DNA of 64,000 nucleotides from Butyrivibrio sp. NC2007 (lineage in GTDB: Bacteria > Bacillota > Clostridia > Lachnospirales > Lachnospiraceae), in assembly GCF_000421405.1 (NCBI RefSeq), contig NZ_ATWY01000007.1, positions 62,001 through 126,000 of the forward strand. The letters are read 5' to 3'. Below, piece by piece: positions 63,621 through 64,000 of the stretch. The translations under genes were made by a program, and so were the position numbers. Under the pieces are notes generated by a model. The model did no database searches and was not told the DNA's origin. It saw only the letters and a list, made by a program, of their open reading frames with translations. The number at the start of each line of letters is the position of its first letter. Position 1 is the stretch's first letter.

Positions 63621-64000
63621 ATGGCAAAGAGTCAGAGTGCCAGCCTTGACAGGAAAAAGCTTTTGGCCGACCCGATCATGGTGACGACCATTGTGCTTTT
63701 GGTGGTATTTCTTACAATATTCATCTTGTATCCGCTGGCAATACTTCTGGTAGACAGTTTCGTTTCGGACAATGGACTTACGCTTGATACATTTAAGAGA
63801 GTAATGGCGCTTCCCAATTTCAGACGCGCTATCACCAATACTCTTAAGGTTGGTTTTTTGGTTGGAATTGCATCAGCTCTCATAGGCCTTTTGTTTGCGT
63901 ATGTGGAGGTCTATGTTAAGCTTCGTACAAAATTCATGGAGGGACTTTTTAAGGTAGTATCAATGCTTCCTGTTGTTTCACCTCCCTTTGTTTTGTCGCT
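63621..64000 (+). CDS. ABC transporter permease, iron(III) type (partial)
   Basis: The reading frame opens at an ATG after GAGGAG and runs past the end of the window, giving 126 residues. The first membrane helix is MVTTIVLLVVFLTIFILYPLAILL. The following NTLKVGFLVGIASALIGLLFAYVEVY matches FbpB/AfuB-type permeases. The operon position behind the binding protein supports this. The rest of the gene and the ATPase are outside the window. Confidence 0.82.
   Translation, partial: MAKSQSASLDRKKLLADPIMVTTIVLLVVFLTIFILYPLAILLVDSFVSDNGLTLDTFKRVMALPNFRRAITNTLKVGFLVGIASALIGLLFAYVEVYVKLRTKFMEGLFKVVSMLPVVSPPFVLS

Overview
The window looks like part of a chromosome from a Lachnospiraceae bacterium, most likely near Butyrivibrio or Pseudobutyrivibrio. 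This is inferred from the moderate GC content, strong AAGGAGG-type ribosome binding sites, TTGACA/TATAAT promoters, a PcrA-type helicase, a FloA/NfeD pair, a GlgC/GlgD pair and abundant lipoprotein ABC transporters. I cannot name the species. No rRNA, tRNA, transposase, integrase or cas gene was seen. Coding density is high and most genes lie on the + strand.

Layout. Positions 1-5000 hold housekeeping genes: the recN tail, a DUF1836 regulator, pcrA, a small acidic membrane protein and an RlmD/RumA-type rRNA methyltransferase, closed by a terminator. Positions 5080-6454 form an AT-rich island. It carries a regular array of six inverted-repeat units (5217-5521, period 54 bp) followed by an uncharacterised PD-(D/E)XK-like nuclease gene. 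This is the best candidate for an undescribed system. Positions 6544-11060 carry an M13 peptidase lipoprotein, an HD hydrolase, a metallo-beta-lactamase-fold hydrolase and a methyltransferase behind a leader-peptide attenuator. Positions 11208-16689 are a tight eight-gene run of accessory enzymes (phospholipase-C-like/Nudix fusion, three methyltransferases, Nudix, two GNATs, a P-loop kinase-like protein), bracketed by copies of a 29-bp hairpin repeat in opposite orientation. Positions 16855-19792 combine a two-component system with NfeD and FloA. Positions 20098-33461 are a patchwork of small-molecule enzymes, a MerR/TipAS regulator and membrane enzymes.

Four separate genes (10242, 20098, 25152, 30528) share one control layout: a promoter with a 17-bp spacer, a 19-29 codon leader ORF, an intrinsic terminator, then the gene. 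That layout is familiar from ribosome-sensing attenuators of antibiotic-response genes. The controlled products here are a methyltransferase, a GNAT-RsgA fusion, a GNAT and a shortened MFS protein.

Positions 33579-42616 hold an M3 peptidase and a five-gene oligopeptide ABC transporter whose binding protein and OppC subunit carry large extra domains. Then come a 937-residue Fe-S/FAD oxidoreductase, a lipoprotein, small proteins including a 59-residue HTH-like protein, two divergent chemotaxis receptors, glgC-glgD, a glycosyltransferase, and a signalling cluster (54526-62300) of EAL/HDOD, hybrid kinase and GGDEF/EAL-like proteins with degenerate catalytic motifs. The window ends in an iron-type ABC transporter (binding protein plus a partial permease).
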